From: an uncultured Pelagibacteraceae bacterium
GTDB taxonomy: Bacteria > Pseudomonadota > Alphaproteobacteria > Pelagibacterales > Pelagibacteraceae
Direction of reading: 5' to 3'
Length of the DNA: 64,000 bases
Assembly (NCBI GenBank): GCA_902524995.1
Contig: CABZFJ010000003.1
Coordinates: 1-64,000, forward strand
Shown: positions 30,754 to 39,525 of the stretch, piece after piece
How the letters are laid out: each line of letters begins with the position of its first letter
Numbering within the stretch: the stretch's first letter is position 1
The notes under the pieces: generated by a model
The model's input: the letters and a program-made list of their open reading frames with translations, nothing else
What the model was told of the DNA's origin: nothing
The model's database searches: none
Program-made: the position numbers and the translations under genes

Positions 30754-31845
30754 TTAATTAGTTCCTGTCTTTAACTCTTGCAAAGGTAAGTATGGTACTA
30801 CTCCTTCACCAGAATTTTTGTCGATTATTATTTTGTTAATATCAGCTAATACCTCTTCCATTGTCTCAAGATACATTCTTTCTTGAGTCACTTTTTTGGC
30901 TTTTGCGTACTCATTATAAATTGATAAAAATCTACTTGCTTCTCCTTCTGCTTTAGCAACAACTTCTTTTTTATAAGCTTCTGCAGCTTGGAGAATTTTT
31001 GCTGCTTCTCCTCGTGCTCTTGGAATTACATCGTTAGCATATGCCTCTGCTTCATTTTTAGATCTTTCCATATCCGCTCTAGCTGCCTGAACATCTCTAA
31101 ATGCATCAATAACTTGATCTGGTGGATCCGCTTTTTGTGTTTGAACTTGTGTAATTTGAATTCCACTTGTGTATTCATCTAAAATTTTTTGAATTATTTT
31201 TTGAGTATCAGCTTCTATTACCGATCTACCTTCGGTTAAAATTGGTTGAATATCAGATCGTGCAATAACTTCTCTCATTGCTGTTTCCGCAGCTGCTTTA
31301 ACTGTGCCTTCTGGATCTTGGATTTTAAATAAAAAATTACCCGCGTCTTTGATTACCCAAAATACTGAAAAATCTATGTTAACTATGTTTTCGTCACCAG
31401 TTAACATTAAACTTTCTTCTGGAACATCTGCAACTCCGCCTGAGGAAAATCCACTGTCTCTTTCTGACCTAAATCCAATATCCATTCGATTAACTTTTGT
31501 AACTTTTGGTGTCAGAACACTTTCAACTGGGAATGGAAGATGATAATTTAATCCGGGTTGTGTGGTTTTAACAAACTTCCCAAATCTTAATACAACTCCT
31601 TGTTCATCAGGTAATACTCTATAAAGTCCACTTAAAGTCCAAACAACTAAAAGAATTATAAGACCAATTATTATGGGTTTGGCTCCACCTTTTCCACCAC
31701 CTAAAAATCTATTAATGATTGATTGCAGTTTACTTATTACTTCATCAATATTCGGGGGAGTAGGACCTTTCCTGAAACCACCATTTCCACTACCACCTCC
31801 TCCTGGAGGTGTTCCCCATGGACTTTGATTTTTGAAATCACTCAT
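30754..31845 (-). CDS. hflK: HflK protease modulator (SPFH/stomatin family)
   Basis: Gly-rich N-terminus; VLPDEQGVVLRFGKFVKTTQPGLNYHLPFPVE. Confidence 0.95.
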   Translation of the reverse strand: MSDFKNQSPWGTPPGGGGSGNGGFRKGPTPPNIDEVISKLQSIINRFLGGGKGGAKPIIIGLIILLVVWTLSGLYRVLPDEQGVVLRFGKFVKTTQPGLNYHLPFPVESVLTPKVTKVNRMDIGFRSERDSGFSSGGVADVPEESLMLTGDENIVNIDFSVFWVIKDAGNFLFKIQDPEGTVKAAAETAMREVIARSDIQPILTEGRSVIEADTQKIIQKILDEYTSGIQITQVQTQKADPPDQVIDAFRDVQAARADMERSKNEAEAYANDVIPRARGEAAKILQAAEAYKKEVVAKAEGEASRFLSIYNEYAKAKKVTQERMYLETMEEVLADINKIIIDKNSGEGVVPYLPLQELKTGTN

Positions 31846-31848
31846 AAT

Positions 31849-31870
31849 AAGACACTCTATATAGTGTCTT
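31849..31870. promoter_or_regulatory. Perfect inverted repeat in divergent hflK/mrp intergenic region (operator or 5'-UTR hairpin candidate)
   Basis: AAGACACT-CTATAT-AGTGTCTT; 8-bp perfect arms, 6-nt spacer, 3 nt upstream of the hflK ATG. Confidence 0.5.
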
Positions 31871-31899
31871 TATTAGTAAAAACAAGGTAATGGTAAAAT

Positions 31900-32733
31900 A
31901 TGGAGAGCAAAAAAGTAGGTTTAAGTGACACAATGAAGGCAAAAACTGAGCCTAAAACCTTTAGAAGAAACCCCATTAAGGGAACAAAATTTACAGTGGC
32001 GGTATCTAGTGCAAAAGGAGGTGTAGGAAAATCTACTTTTGCGACGAATCTTGCTTTGGCACTAAAAAAATTAGATTTAAAAGTGGGTCTTTTGGATGCA
32101 GATATTTATGGTCCATCTTTACCGAAGTTATTTAATATTAATGATAAACCAGAGAGTGATGGACAAAATTTAAAGCCCATAACAAAATACGGTATTCAAT
32201 GTATGTCAATTGGATTTCTCACAGAGGAGCAAACACCTATGATTTGGAGGGGTCCAATGGTAATTTCGGCAATAAAAACTTTTACTCAAAAAGTTGATTG
32301 GCAAAATTTAGACTTGATAATAGTTGATATGCCGCCAGGAACTGGCGATACTCAATTAACATTTGCACAAGAAATAAATATGGATGGAGTAATTATTATT
32401 TCCACACCTCAAGAAATAGCTCTACAGGATGTTAAGAGAGGTATTAAAATGTTTGATAAACTTAAAGTAAATATTTTAGGTTTAGTTGATAACATGAGTT
32501 ACTTTATCGGAGATGATGGAAAAAAATATTCAATTTTTGGAGAAGGTGGTGTTGAAAAAACTGCAACTGAATTCGATAAAAAATTTTTAGGAAATATTCC
32601 ATTAAACCCAGAAATAGGAAAACAAGGTGATTTAGGAATTCCTATTGTAGAGCATGACGATCAACATGAAATCTCAAAGATTTATATAAAATTTGCAGAA
32701 AATATCAAAAAAGAATTTTTTGAATATAAATAG
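31900..32733 (+). CDS. mrp: Mrp/ApbC family Fe-S carrier P-loop ATPase
   Basis: SSAKGGVGKSTFATNLALAL; DADIYGPSLPKLF; VDMPPGTGDTQLT. Confidence 0.95.
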   Translation: MESKKVGLSDTMKAKTEPKTFRRNPIKGTKFTVAVSSAKGGVGKSTFATNLALALKKLDLKVGLLDADIYGPSLPKLFNINDKPESDGQNLKPITKYGIQCMSIGFLTEEQTPMIWRGPMVISAIKTFTQKVDWQNLDLIIVDMPPGTGDTQLTFAQEINMDGVIIISTPQEIALQDVKRGIKMFDKLKVNILGLVDNMSYFIGDDGKKYSIFGEGGVEKTATEFDKKFLGNIPLNPEIGKQGDLGIPIVEHDDQHEISKIYIKFAENIKKEFFEYK

Positions 32734-32775
32734 AATTTTTATTTAATTAATTATTAATTTAAATAGATATTAAAT

Positions 32776-33894
32776 ATGAAAAACAAAAAATTATTTTATG
32801 TTTTTGGTATACTGCTTTTTTTATTTATAATTGAGGTTTTTAGCTTAATTTTATTACAAGTCAGTAAAAGATTTAATACAGTTTATTTTAAGTTTAACAA
32901 TTTAGAAAAGATATTTATAGAGAATTATAAAGACGATCTTATTCCTTTTTATTTTTCAAAAAATTATTCTCAAGAACTTGGTTGGGATAATAATCCAGAA
33001 AGCAATCGTTTAAATAATATTGGTGCGAGGAATGATTTAGAAAATCAAAATAAAAAAAAAAAATACGCTACATTTGGTAGTAGTTTTACCTGGGGAGATG
33101 GTGTTAATGAAAATGAGACATGGCAATATTATCTCTCTAAAGAATATGATGCTTATATCGCAAATTATGGAGTTGGAGGTTACAGTATTTTTCAAGCTTA
33201 TTTGAAATTTAAAAAAAATAAAAATATTAATAATAAATTTGAAGGTGTAATATTAACAATTTTTGAATCTGAAATTGATAGGATAAAAAATCACTATTTA
33301 AATTTTTATTTTGAGAGTGGAATGAGAATAAGACCTGTTCCGAAGTTAAAAAAAAATAAGCTAATTCACGACCCTTTGCCTCTTTTCAATAAAAAAGAGA
33401 AATTTTCTACAGATTATATTAATTTTATAAAAAAAAATATGAATGAGGACCCTTGGTGGAAAAGAAGAGTAGAAATTAATTTCCCGTTTACCTATTCTTT
33501 AATTAAATTTATTACTTTAAAAACTCAAGATAAATTTGAATTTAATTTATTTTACAATGATTTTAAAAATGCTTGGTCAAATAAAAAAACAAATGAAATT
33601 TTTTTAAAAATAATTGACAATTTTGTTATTGATTCAAAAAATTCTAACTTGAAGCCAGTAATAGTTTTATTACCTAGAATTAGAAATAAATTAACATCAG
33701 GCTATAAATTTAAAGATGCTTATAAAACATTAAAAAATAAAGATTATTGTGTAATTAATTTTTCAGATTATATTGTTAAAAATAAAATTAAAAATAATCG
33801 AAATACAGTCTTAAATGATGGCCATTATTCACCTTATACATATAAATTATTATCAAAATATATGTTCAAAGAAGTAAAAAAATGTAATTTTTAA
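32776..33894 (+). CDS. Membrane-anchored SGNH/GDSL hydrolase-like protein
   Basis: N-terminal TM; FGSSFTWGDGVNENETWQYYLSKEY (block I-like); late DGHYSPYTYKLL (catalytic Asp/His-like). Confidence 0.65.
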   Translation: MKNKKLFYVFGILLFLFIIEVFSLILLQVSKRFNTVYFKFNNLEKIFIENYKDDLIPFYFSKNYSQELGWDNNPESNRLNNIGARNDLENQNKKKKYATFGSSFTWGDGVNENETWQYYLSKEYDAYIANYGVGGYSIFQAYLKFKKNKNINNKFEGVILTIFESEIDRIKNHYLNFYFESGMRIRPVPKLKKNKLIHDPLPLFNKKEKFSTDYINFIKKNMNEDPWWKRRVEINFPFTYSLIKFITLKTQDKFEFNLFYNDFKNAWSNKKTNEIFLKIIDNFVIDSKNSNLKPVIVLLPRIRNKLTSGYKFKDAYKTLKNKDYCVINFSDYIVKNKIKNNRNTVLNDGHYSPYTYKLLSKYMFKEVKKCNF

Positions 33895-35729
33895 TCGAGC
33901 TCAAATTGATTTCGATAATTTTTTAATAAATTTTTATTCTGGTTATCCTTTTTTAAAAAGCAATTACCTATGACAAGAGTATCCATCTCTGTTCCCATAA
34001 AACATTTAAATGCTTCAGCTGGAGTACAAACTATTGGTTCGCCTCTGATATTAAATGAGGTATTTATTAAAATTGGACAGCCTGTTTTTTTTTTAAACTC
34101 CAAAATTAAATTATAATATAGTTTATTTCTCTCAAAATTAACTGTTTGAATTCTAGCAGAATAATCAACGTGGGTTACAGCGGGAATTTCTGATCTTTTT
34201 ATATTTAATTTTTCAATGCCAAATAATTTTTTTTCCTCTTCACTCATATTAAATGATTTATTTTTACTTACATTTCCTACCATTAACATATAAGGGCTCT
34301 CAATTTTTATATCAAACCAGTTTTCTAGATCATCCTCTAGTATCGAGGGTGCAAAAGGTCTAAAACTTTCTCTATATTTTACTTTGAGGTTTAAGTTTTT
34401 TTGCATTTTTTCTGATCTAGGATCACCTAAAATTGATCTTGCACCAAGAGCTCTAGGTCCAAATTCCATTCTTCCTTGAAACCATCCTACCGCGTCTCCA
34501 TTTATTATACTTGATACAGTTTTATTAATTAGCTCATCTAGATTAAACGTTTCAAATTTTGCTCCTAAATCAGTCAATTTTTCCTCTATATCATTCTGTT
34601 TGTATTCTGGTCCCAATAAAGATCCCTGCATACTATCATTTTTATTTATAACTCTATTTTTTTTTAAATGTTTATACCAAAATGCTAAGCATGCACCCAA
34701 TGACCCTCCCGCATCACCTGAGGCAGGCTGTATCCATATATTATCGAATATATTTTTTTTAAGAATTTTACCATTAGCAACACAATTTAGTGCAACTCCA
34801 CCAGCCATGCATAAATTTTTCAATTTATATTCTTCGGATAATGATGAAGTCAATTTAATCATAATTTCCTCCGTAATCTCTTGGATAGACGCAGCAATAT
34901 CCATGTGAAATTGATTTATTTTTTCATTATTGCTGTCTCTCTCTTTATTTCCAAATAATAAGTTAAATTTTTTACTTGTCATTTTAAAACCAGTTGCATA
35001 ATCAAAATAAGTCTGATCTAATTTAAAAGTTCCATCTTCTTTTATATCAATTAAATAATCCTTTATTATCTTTGAATATTTGGGCTCTCCATAGGGGGCA
35101 AGTCCCATAAGTTTGTATTCACCACTATTAACCTTAAAACCTGTGTAATAAGTGAATGCTGAATATAATAAACCTAATGAGTGAGGAAAATGTAATTCTT
35201 TTACAATTTCAAGTTCATTACCTCTTCCGATTGCAACAGTTGTTGTAGCCCACTCACCCACTCCATCAGCAGTCAATATTATAGCTTCATTAAATGGTGA
35301 GGGATAGAAAGCGCTAGCCGCATGACTTAAATGATGCTCAGAAAAATATAATTTTTTTTCATCTATAAAGGAATTATTAATTTTTTTTAAATCATCTAAA
35401 ATTTGTTTTTTTTGAAATAGTTTATTTTTTAGCCATAAAGGCATTGATTTTGTAAATTGCCAAAAACCTTTTGGAGCAAATGCAACATAGGTTTCAAGTA
35501 ATCTCTCAAATTTAAGAAATGGTTTTTCGAAAAAAATTATGTGATCAATATTTGATAACTTAATATTACAATACTTTAGTACGAATTTGATTGAATTAGT
35601 TGGAAATGAAGAGTCGTGTTTGATTCTTGTAAATCTTTCTTCTTGAACTGCTGCAATTATTTTTCCATCTTTTATGATAGTTGCTGCGCTATCGTGATAA
35701 AAAGCTGAAATTCCTAATATAAAAGTCAA
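33891..35729 (-). CDS. NodU/CmcH family carbamoyltransferase
   Basis: GISAFYHDSAATIIKDGKIIAAVQEERFTRIKHDSSFP; HHLSHAASAFYPSPF; GALGACLAF-like glycine region; FGPRALGARSILGDPR; FRPFAPSIL. Confidence 0.94.
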   Translation of the reverse strand: MTFILGISAFYHDSAATIIKDGKIIAAVQEERFTRIKHDSSFPTNSIKFVLKYCNIKLSNIDHIIFFEKPFLKFERLLETYVAFAPKGFWQFTKSMPLWLKNKLFQKKQILDDLKKINNSFIDEKKLYFSEHHLSHAASAFYPSPFNEAIILTADGVGEWATTTVAIGRGNELEIVKELHFPHSLGLLYSAFTYYTGFKVNSGEYKLMGLAPYGEPKYSKIIKDYLIDIKEDGTFKLDQTYFDYATGFKMTSKKFNLLFGNKERDSNNEKINQFHMDIAASIQEITEEIMIKLTSSLSEEYKLKNLCMAGGVALNCVANGKILKKNIFDNIWIQPASGDAGGSLGACLAFWYKHLKKNRVINKNDSMQGSLLGPEYKQNDIEEKLTDLGAKFETFNLDELINKTVSSIINGDAVGWFQGRMEFGPRALGARSILGDPRSEKMQKNLNLKVKYRESFRPFAPSILEDDLENWFDIKIESPYMLMVGNVSKNKSFNMSEEEKKLFGIEKLNIKRSEIPAVTHVDYSARIQTVNFERNKLYYNLILEFKKKTGCPILINTSFNIRGEPIVCTPAEAFKCFMGTEMDTLVIGNCFLKKDNQNKNLLKNYRNQFELD

Positions 35730-35730
35730 A

Positions 35731-35880
35731 TTAAAATAATGTATAAATAAATGGAGCTACTGCCGAACCTTGGCTAAGAACGATTAAACCTCCAAATAAA
35801 ACTAAAAAAAATAGAATTGGAATTAACCAATATTTTTTTCTAATTTTAATAAAATTCCAAAATTCTAATAAAAAATTCAT
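35731..35880 (-). CDS. 49-aa single-TM protein, DUF5989-like
   Basis: Manual translation MNFLLEFWNFIKIRKKYWLIPILFFLVLFGGLIVLSQGSAVAPFIYTLF*; absent from the supplied ORF track, presumably due to size; lies between carbamoyltransferase and SxtJ-like genes. Confidence 0.8.
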   Translation of the reverse strand: MNFLLEFWNFIKIRKKYWLIPILFFLVLFGGLIVLSQGSAVAPFIYTLF

Positions 35881-36264
35881 TTAAAATTGGTTGTTCATAT
35901 TATTATTTGTATTATCTTTTTTTATCCAATAACTGCGGTTATTATTTTTTTTTAATCCTAAAAGATCTTTTCCAAAGATTTTCATTAGTAGCCCAGTTGG
36001 CGTTATGACTCCAAAATATATTATTCCCATAATCAATGGAGAAATTATGTTTCCAATAAATAAACCAAAAATTGTCCAATATCTGTTTAAAGGTAACAGA
36101 ATTTTAGAATTTAAAATTCCAAGAATTAAAAAAACTAAAGAAATAAATAAAGACCATATTCTTATTTCATGACCACTAATTAAAGGGAATAAGCTAATTA
36201 TTAAAAAAAAAACAAAAAAAACTATTCCAAAGCTTCTATTAGAAGGTAAATTAGTTTTATTCAT
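35881..36264 (-). CDS. SxtJ-like membrane protein
   Basis: 127-aa multi-TM protein with PLNRYWTIFGLFIGNIISPLIMGIIYFGVITPTGLLMKIFGKDLL; next to carbamoyltransferase. Confidence 0.75.
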   Translation of the reverse strand: MNKTNLPSNRSFGIVFFVFFLIISLFPLISGHEIRIWSLFISLVFLILGILNSKILLPLNRYWTIFGLFIGNIISPLIMGIIYFGVITPTGLLMKIFGKDLLGLKKNNNRSYWIKKDNTNNNMNNQF

Positions 36265-36280
36265 TTGTAGATTATTTATT

Positions 36281-37228
36281 TTAAATTATTTTTTCTTTTT
36301 GATCAAATGCTTCCATTAATTCATTCCACTCTCTTTTAGATAGACCTGATTTTTCTAAGGCAATATTTTCTCCCTTAATTAATTTTTTTAATATTTCTTT
36401 TCCTTTTGATGAAATTTCAGTTCCACCTATTCTATAATCTTTAAATGCTTCATAAGTGACAGGAACCCATTTTTTTAATGTATCTAACATTACGTCAGCA
36501 TAAGCTCTTATTTCGTATTGTGCGTGATGATCTGCCCTCAGCCTTAAGAAATTCATTAAATTTAACAAATCTGTTTTCCAATACCATTGCGTATAAGTAT
36601 TTAAGGTTAAGTTCATCCTCGCAAGTTCTCTTGCTAAACCTATTCCATTCTCATCTATTGTTGATCCATCATATCTTTCATTCAGCATAGTTTCATAATT
36701 ATTATAAGTTTGTTCAGCATCATTTTTTAAAAGTTCTAAAACTTTTTTGGCTTGATCTCCCTCAAGAATTTCTCCTCTGCCTTGTCTATTACTTTGCGAT
36801 TGAGCTGCTAGGTTCTCAAGCTTTGGTAAATAAAATTCTTTATCTAAAATGGAATATCTTGCAGAATATTCATTTACATTCGCAGTTCTGTGTCTAATCC
36901 ACTGTCTTGCTATAAATATAGGTAACTTTACATGGTATTTAATCTCACACATCTCAAAAGGTGTACTATGCCAGTGTCTCATTAAATATTTTATTAAACC
37001 GGAGTCTGTTGAAACTTTTTTTGTTCCTTTTCCATAAGAAACTCTAGCGGACTGGACTACTGAAGTATCATCGCCCATATAGTCAACAACTCTTATAAAA
37101 CCATGGTCTAATATTGGAATTGCATCATATAGTATTTTTTCAAGCTCTGGTGCTGTAACTCTTTTAGTTGTATTTTGTTGAGATTGCTGCTCTTTTATTT
37201 CTTTTTTTTGTTCGTCGGTTAACTTCAT
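36281..37228 (-). CDS. thyX: Flavin-dependent thymidylate synthase
   Basis: ThyX motif [15 protein letters not shown]. Confidence 0.96.
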   Translation of the reverse strand: MKLTDEQKKEIKEQQSQQNTTKRVTAPELEKILYDAIPILDHGFIRVVDYMGDDTSVVQSARVSYGKGTKKVSTDSGLIKYLMRHWHSTPFEMCEIKYHVKLPIFIARQWIRHRTANVNEYSARYSILDKEFYLPKLENLAAQSQSNRQGRGEILEGDQAKKVLELLKNDAEQTYNNYETMLNERYDGSTIDENGIGLARELARMNLTLNTYTQWYWKTDLLNLMNFLRLRADHHAQYEIRAYADVMLDTLKKWVPVTYEAFKDYRIGGTEISSKGKEILKKLIKGENIALEKSGLSKREWNELMEAFDQKEKII

Positions 37229-37272
37229 GATTAATTTATTGAATCTGTTGGAATTGGTTTTATATTATTAAT

Positions 37273-37530
37273 GTTGGTTTTCCAACTATGACGATAAACG
37301 AATTTCGTAATAACCATCACGGACGTGGGGGCAGTACCCACCACCTCCACCATTTTCAACTTATGGGGGTGAATTAGGATCGACGGGTGACTAAAGGTTA
37401 TTCTTTCGTCCGGTATTGTTCCGCCGTGAAGGGCTAATTTATAAATGCTAACGAAAGTTACGCACTTGCAGCTTAATTAATTTATTAATTAAGTTACGGG
37501 GTTTGGGGCACCTGGCAACAGAACGCCCCT
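37273..37530 (+). ncRNA. ssrA: Two-piece (circularly permuted) tmRNA; acceptor piece upstream, coding piece downstream
   Basis: T-arm GTGGG-GGCAGTA-CCCAC (37325-37341), acceptor 3' half CACCTCC-A-CCA (37342-37352), 12-nt spacer, acceptor 5' half GGGGGTG (37365-37371), D-region AATTAGGATCGACGG, P2 pairing AATAACC (37309-37315) with GGTTATT (37396-37402), tag GCT AAC GAA AGT TAC GCA CTT GCA GCT TAA = ANESYALAA* (37447-37476). Outer ends approximate. Confidence 0.93.
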
Positions 37531-37546
37531 ATTAATCATTTATTTT

Positions 37547-37632
37547 TGGTGCGGTCAGAGAGACTCGAACTCTCAAGGGCTAAGCCCACACGGCCCTCAA
37601 CCGTGCCTGTCTACCAGTTTCAGCATGACCGC
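37547..37632 (-). tRNA. tRNA-Leu (anticodon GAG), CCA encoded
   Basis: Reverse complement GCGGTCATGCTGAAACTGGTAGACAGGCACGGTTGAGGGCCGTGTGGGCTTAGCCCTTGAGAGTTCGAGTCTCTCTGACCGCACCA; anticodon loop TTGAGGG; class II variable arm. Confidence 0.95.
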
Positions 37633-37690
37633 ATGTTGTGCGGCAGATTAAATGAATGACAATACTATATCAAGTTGATAAGTTTTTCTT

Positions 37691-38680
37691 ATGGAATTTA
37701 CCACTGAAATAAAAAAAGCCACTAGCTCAATCTACAATAAAGTCTCAAAAAAAATTCCAGAAATAGAATGGGCTACACATGCACCTTATATTTATAAAAT
37801 TAATAATCTAAAAAAAGAGAAGAATGCAGTAATTCTTGCTCATAACTACCAAACTCCAGAAATATATCATGGTATTTCAGATTTTTCAGCCGACTCCCTG
37901 GCCCTAGCTATTGAGGCTGCAAAAACAAAAGCAGATATAATAGTTATGTGCGGAGTTCATTTTATGGCAGAAACAGCAAAGTTAATGAGTCCTGAAAAAA
38001 AAGTTTTACTTCCTGACATGAAAGCTGGCTGTTCATTATCTTCATCTATTACTGGTGATGATGTTAGAAATTTAAAAAAACAATATCCTGGAGTTCCTGT
38101 GGTCTCTTATGTAAATACATCAGCTGATGTAAAAGCAGAAACTGATGTTTGTTGCACTTCAGCAAATGCAGTAAAAATTGTAGAGTCATTAGGAGCAAAA
38201 AAAGTAATATTTTTACCTGATGATTTTTTGGCTAAATATGTTGCGTCACAAACGAATGTAGAAATTATTTCTTGGAAAGGAACGTGTGAAGTTCATGAAC
38301 AATTTAATGATAAAGAAATTAATGATATTAGAAAAGCAAATCCAGGGATAAAAATAATAGCACATCCTGAATGTCCACCCGATGTAATACAAGCATCTGA
38401 TTTTGCTGGTTCTACAAGTGGGATGATTAAGTATGTAAGAGATAATCAACCAGAAAAAGTTATGATGGTAACAGAATGCTCGATGAGTGATAATGTCCAA
38501 ATTGATAATCCAAATGTTGAATTTATTAGACCATGTAATCTTTGTCCTCATATGAAAAGAATAACATTACCTAAAATATTAGATTGTTTAGAAAATGAAA
38601 CTAACGAATTAATAATGGACAATGAGACAATTCAAAAAGCAAGAAAATCTGTAGAAAGAATGGCAGAAATAGGCAGATAA
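37691..38680 (+). CDS. nadA: Quinolinate synthase
   Basis: ILAHNYQTPEIYHGISDFSADSLALA; MVTECSMSDN; CNLCPHMKRITL. Confidence 0.96.
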   Translation: MEFTTEIKKATSSIYNKVSKKIPEIEWATHAPYIYKINNLKKEKNAVILAHNYQTPEIYHGISDFSADSLALAIEAAKTKADIIVMCGVHFMAETAKLMSPEKKVLLPDMKAGCSLSSSITGDDVRNLKKQYPGVPVVSYVNTSADVKAETDVCCTSANAVKIVESLGAKKVIFLPDDFLAKYVASQTNVEIISWKGTCEVHEQFNDKEINDIRKANPGIKIIAHPECPPDVIQASDFAGSTSGMIKYVRDNQPEKVMMVTECSMSDNVQIDNPNVEFIRPCNLCPHMKRITLPKILDCLENETNELIMDNETIQKARKSVERMAEIGR

Positions 38681-38685
38681 AATCT

Positions 38686-39522
38686 GTGTCTAAAATTCAA
38701 TTAAGTAAAAATTTTATAAAATCTTCATGCAAACTTGCTTTGAATGAGGACTTATATCCATCAGGTGATATTACTTCAGAACTAATTAATAAAAATATTA
38801 AAAAGAAAGTTAGAATGATATGTAACCAAAATGGAATATTAGGTGGGATAGAATTTGCTAAAGAAACTTTTAAATTGGTTGATAATAAAATTAATTTCAA
38901 AAATAAAAAAAAAGATGGATCTCGAATTAAAAAAGGTGAAGTGGTTGCGACTATTGATGGTGACCTAAAAAATATTCTAACTGGTGAAAGAGTAGCATTA
39001 AACTTTGTTTCTCATATTTCTGGAATAGCAACGAAAACAAACATGTTTGTAAAAAAGGTTGGAAAAAAAACTAAAATATGCTGTACAAGAAAAACGATCC
39101 CAAATCTTAGAGTTATCCAAAAATATGCTGTTAAATTAGGTGGTGGAACAAACCACAGATTTAATTTAAGTGATGAATACTTGATAAAAGATAATCATAT
39201 AAGTTCTGAAAAAAATTTTGAAAATTTAATTCAAAGAGCCATCAAAAAGAAGAGGGGGAAAAAAATTACAGTAGAGGTTGATAATTTATCTCAGTTAAAG
39301 AGAATATTAGGTATGAAATTTGATAGAATTTTGTTCGATAATATGAGCTCTAATACTTTAAAAAAAGCAGTCAAAATGTCTAAGAAATTTTATGAGACAG
39401 AAGCATCAGGAGGGATTAATGTAAATAATATTAAAAATGTTTCCTCAACTGGTGTAGATAGAATTTCCGTAGGATCTTTAACTCACTCATTGAATGCATT
39501 AGACTTGAAATTGGAAATCTAG
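38686..39522 (+). CDS. nadC: Nicotinate-nucleotide pyrophosphorylase
   Basis: DLYPSGDITSELI; TRKTIPNLRVIQKYAVKLGGGTNHRFNLSDEYLIKDNHI; GTG start. Confidence 0.96.
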   Translation: MSKIQLSKNFIKSSCKLALNEDLYPSGDITSELINKNIKKKVRMICNQNGILGGIEFAKETFKLVDNKINFKNKKKDGSRIKKGEVVATIDGDLKNILTGERVALNFVSHISGIATKTNMFVKKVGKKTKICCTRKTIPNLRVIQKYAVKLGGGTNHRFNLSDEYLIKDNHISSEKNFENLIQRAIKKKRGKKITVEVDNLSQLKRILGMKFDRILFDNMSSNTLKKAVKMSKKFYETEASGGINVNNIKNVSSTGVDRISVGSLTHSLNALDLKLEI

Positions 39523-39525
39523 AAT

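Noticed and set aside
34600-34908. 102-aa plus-strand ORF inside the carbamoyltransferase gene
   Set aside because: Antisense shadow of a gene with clear family motifs.
38246-38551. 101-aa minus-strand ORF inside nadA
   Set aside because: Antisense to conserved nadA.
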